A stretch of 39,372 nucleotides of DNA, from positions 1 to 39,372 of the forward strand of contig NZ_BOOH01000076.1 in assembly GCF_016863135.1 (NCBI RefSeq), read 5' to 3'. How positions within the stretch are numbered: position 1 is the first letter of the stretch; every line of letters starts with the position of its first letter. Position numbers and translations under genes: made by a program. This document shows, piece by piece, positions 38,356 to 39,372 of this stretch. This DNA comes from Planobispora longispora. GTDB lineage: Bacteria; Actinomycetota; Actinomycetes; Streptosporangiales; Streptosporangiaceae. Under the pieces are notes generated by a model that was not told the DNA's origin, searched no databases, and saw only the letters and a program-made list of their open reading frames with translations.

Positions 38356-38940
38356 ATGCCCAAGACCTACCCCCGCCCCGAGACCATGGAGGAGACCGAC
38401 GTCGTCGACCTGCTGCTGGCGCAGCACGCCATGATCAGGGACATGTTCGACGACGTCGAGAAGGCCTCCCCGGGTGAGCGGCCGGAGGCGTTCCAGCGGC
38501 TGGTGCGGCTGCTCGCGGTCCACGAGACGGTCGAGGAGGAGATCGTGCACCCGTACGCCCGCCTCAAGCTGGAGGGCGGGGACGCGGTGGTCGACGACCG
38601 CCTGGCGGAGGAACGCGAGGCCAAGGAGCTGCTCACGCGCATGGACCAGGCGGGTCCCGACGATCCGCAGTTCATGACGAACCTGCTGGCGCTGCGCGCG
38701 GCGGTGGAGGCCCACGCCCGCAGCGAGGAGCGCTACGAGTTCCAGAAGCTGCGCGCCCACGCCTCCGACGCCGAGCGGCGGGCCATGGCGGCCGGGGTGA
38801 AGGCGGCCGCGGCGATGGCCCCGACCCACCCGCACGCGGGTGTGGAGTCGGCGACCAAGAACCTGCTGCTCGGCACGCCGGTGGCGATGATGGACCGGGT
38901 CCGCGACGTGATCCGTCAGACGATGGGCAAGAAGGGCTGA
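38356..38940 (+). CDS. Hemerythrin HHE-domain protein
   Basis: 194 residues from ATG at 38356, with GAAGGGAGAG 4-5 nt upstream; in-frame readings reaching further left cross the P450 gene. Residues about 14-125 form a four-helix HHE domain: LLAQHAMIRDMFDDV, LAVHETVEEEIVHPYARL, LAEEREAKELLTRM and AVEAHARSEERYEFQKLR, supplying the usual His and acidic ligands for a di-iron site. The C-terminal 65 residues are Ala-rich and basic. Family roles are O2, NO or iron sensing or storage and stress protection. It lies divergent from the peroxygenase P450, and a link through peroxide is a guess. Confidence 0.9.
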   Translation: MPKTYPRPETMEETDVVDLLLAQHAMIRDMFDDVEKASPGERPEAFQRLVRLLAVHETVEEEIVHPYARLKLEGGDAVVDDRLAEEREAKELLTRMDQAGPDDPQFMTNLLALRAAVEAHARSEERYEFQKLRAHASDAERRAMAAGVKAAAAMAPTHPHAGVESATKNLLLGTPVAMMDRVRDVIRQTMGKKG

Positions 38941-39221
38941 GCCCGCGAACGGCCCCGCGTCGCCGTACGGCCCGCATCCTCTGCCCGGGGTGCGGGCCGT
39001 ACGGCGTACGGGGGTGGTGGCGGCAGCGGCCGACGGAGACCGTGGCGACGACGGCCAGGGGGACGGCGGCCGGCCGGATTCCCCGTATCCAGCGGGCTTC
39101 CCCGTTTCCCGCTCACCGGTTCCCTGAATGGGTTCGCCGTGATATGCCGGAGTATCTAGCGCCACGCAGCACGGCAGGCAGCACGACGGGGCTGCGGTGA
39201 TCCTCGCCTCCGGGAGTCGGA
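38941..39221. other. Intergenic region near the right edge
   Basis: 281 bp. Contains the stem-loop at 38961-39006 and a possible weak -10 (TATCTA, 39153-39158) without a good -35. No recognisable RNA gene or ORF. Confidence 0.5.
38961..39006. terminator. 16-bp perfect stem-loop after the hemerythrin gene
   Basis: CGCCGTACGGCCCGCA (38961-38976) and its exact complement (38991-39006) enclose a 14-nt loop, 20 bp after the stop. Confidence 0.8.
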
Positions 39222-39293
39222 GTGAATCCAGCCATCCACGTGCGTTCGCAGATCGGCCGCGACGACGCGCCGGTCACCGGGAGGGCCCTGTGA
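39222..39293 (+). CDS. 23-residue ORF overlapping the next start
   Basis: GTG at 39222 with GGGAG 5 nt upstream; encodes VNPAIHVRSQIGRDDAPVTGRAL and stops at TGA 39291-39293, which overlaps the next GTG start as GTGA. May be a translated leader that couples ribosomes into the downstream gene. It has no run of a single amino acid, so it is not an obvious attenuator. It could also be chance. Confidence 0.4.
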   Translation: MNPAIHVRSQIGRDDAPVTGRAL

Positions 39294-39372
39294 CGACCTA
39301 CAAGCCGCCCGCCGATGAGCCGGTGATCTCTCCGCCGGTCGTGGTCGAGCGCCGAGGAAGGCTCGTCACGAC
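39290..39372 (+). CDS. Start of an unidentified gene, cut by the right edge
   Basis: GTG at 39290, GGGAGG 6 nt upstream, open to the end of the window (27 codons). The visible N-terminus, VTTYKPPADEPVISPPVVVE then RRGRLVT, is Pro-rich and hydrophilic, like the cytoplasmic leader of membrane permeases, but too short to identify. Confidence 0.5.
   Translation, partial: MTTYKPPADEPVISPPVVVERRGRLVT

Noticed and set aside
1-39372. CRISPR arrays, tRNA/rRNA genes, insertion sequences, attachment sites
   Set aside because: No regularly spaced 25-40 bp repeats, no cloverleaf-like intergenic segments, no transposase or integrase reading frames were found.

Overview
The window is chromosomal DNA of a high-GC actinobacterium. 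GC-rich third positions, many GTG starts, 1-4 nt gene overlaps and an S-(hydroxymethyl)mycothiol dehydrogenase (mycothiol is confined to actinobacteria) all point there. A Streptosporangiales-type host (Nonomuraea, Streptosporangium, Actinomadura and relatives) is my inference from gene style, not proven. It reads as accessory metabolism: four catabolic or detoxification modules, each beside its own regulator or operator. I see no insertion sequence, prophage, CRISPR array, tRNA or rRNA gene.

Layout. 1-1927 (-): large secreted repeat protein cut by the left edge. 2192-3187 (+): ArsR-type winged-helix regulator. 3253-8877 (-): four-gene operon, an acyl-CoA-dehydrogenase-like flavoprotein, an aldehyde dehydrogenase, a FAD monooxygenase and a second aldehyde dehydrogenase, each junction overlapping as GTGA; a divergent IclR regulator (9110-9895) shares an intergenic region carrying three GAAA/TTTC dyads. 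9927-10634 (-): polytopic membrane protein whose promoter contains a similar dyad. 10929-12283 (-): TetR repressor plus methyltransferase, divergent from an MDR-type oxidoreductase (12369-13316, +) across two identical 16-bp operator copies. 13344-15415 (-): NB-ARC/TPR gene that appears broken by a deletion or frameshift near its P-loop.

15549-21589 (-): six-gene aromatic-degradation operon (two fumarylacetoacetate-hydrolase-family proteins, a cyclase-family hydrolase, a FAD hydroxylase, an ACMSD-like amidohydrolase and an extradiol-type VOC dioxygenase), divergent from a NahR/NodD-like LysR regulator and an MFS transporter. 24082-25799 (+): mycothiol-dependent formaldehyde oxidation (mscR plus a metallo-beta-lactamase-fold hydrolase). 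25928-33830 (-): rhamnose isomerase, fused rhamnulose-1-phosphate aldolase/lactaldehyde dehydrogenase, rhamnulokinase and LutABC, enough to take L-rhamnose to dihydroxyacetone phosphate plus pyruvate, behind a strong-looking promoter with a LacI-type operator in it. No rhamnose transporter or LacI gene is in view.

34301-39372: amidase, alpha/beta hydrolase, a convincing 40-residue acidic peptide gene, a CYP152-type P450 peroxygenase, a hemerythrin-like protein, and at the right edge a 23-codon ORF overlapping a gene start that runs out of the window. The points most worth follow-up are the peptide next to the P450, the collapsed NB-ARC gene, the dyads shared between the IclR region and the membrane-protein promoter, the rhamnose-to-pyruvate operon, and the secreted repeat protein.
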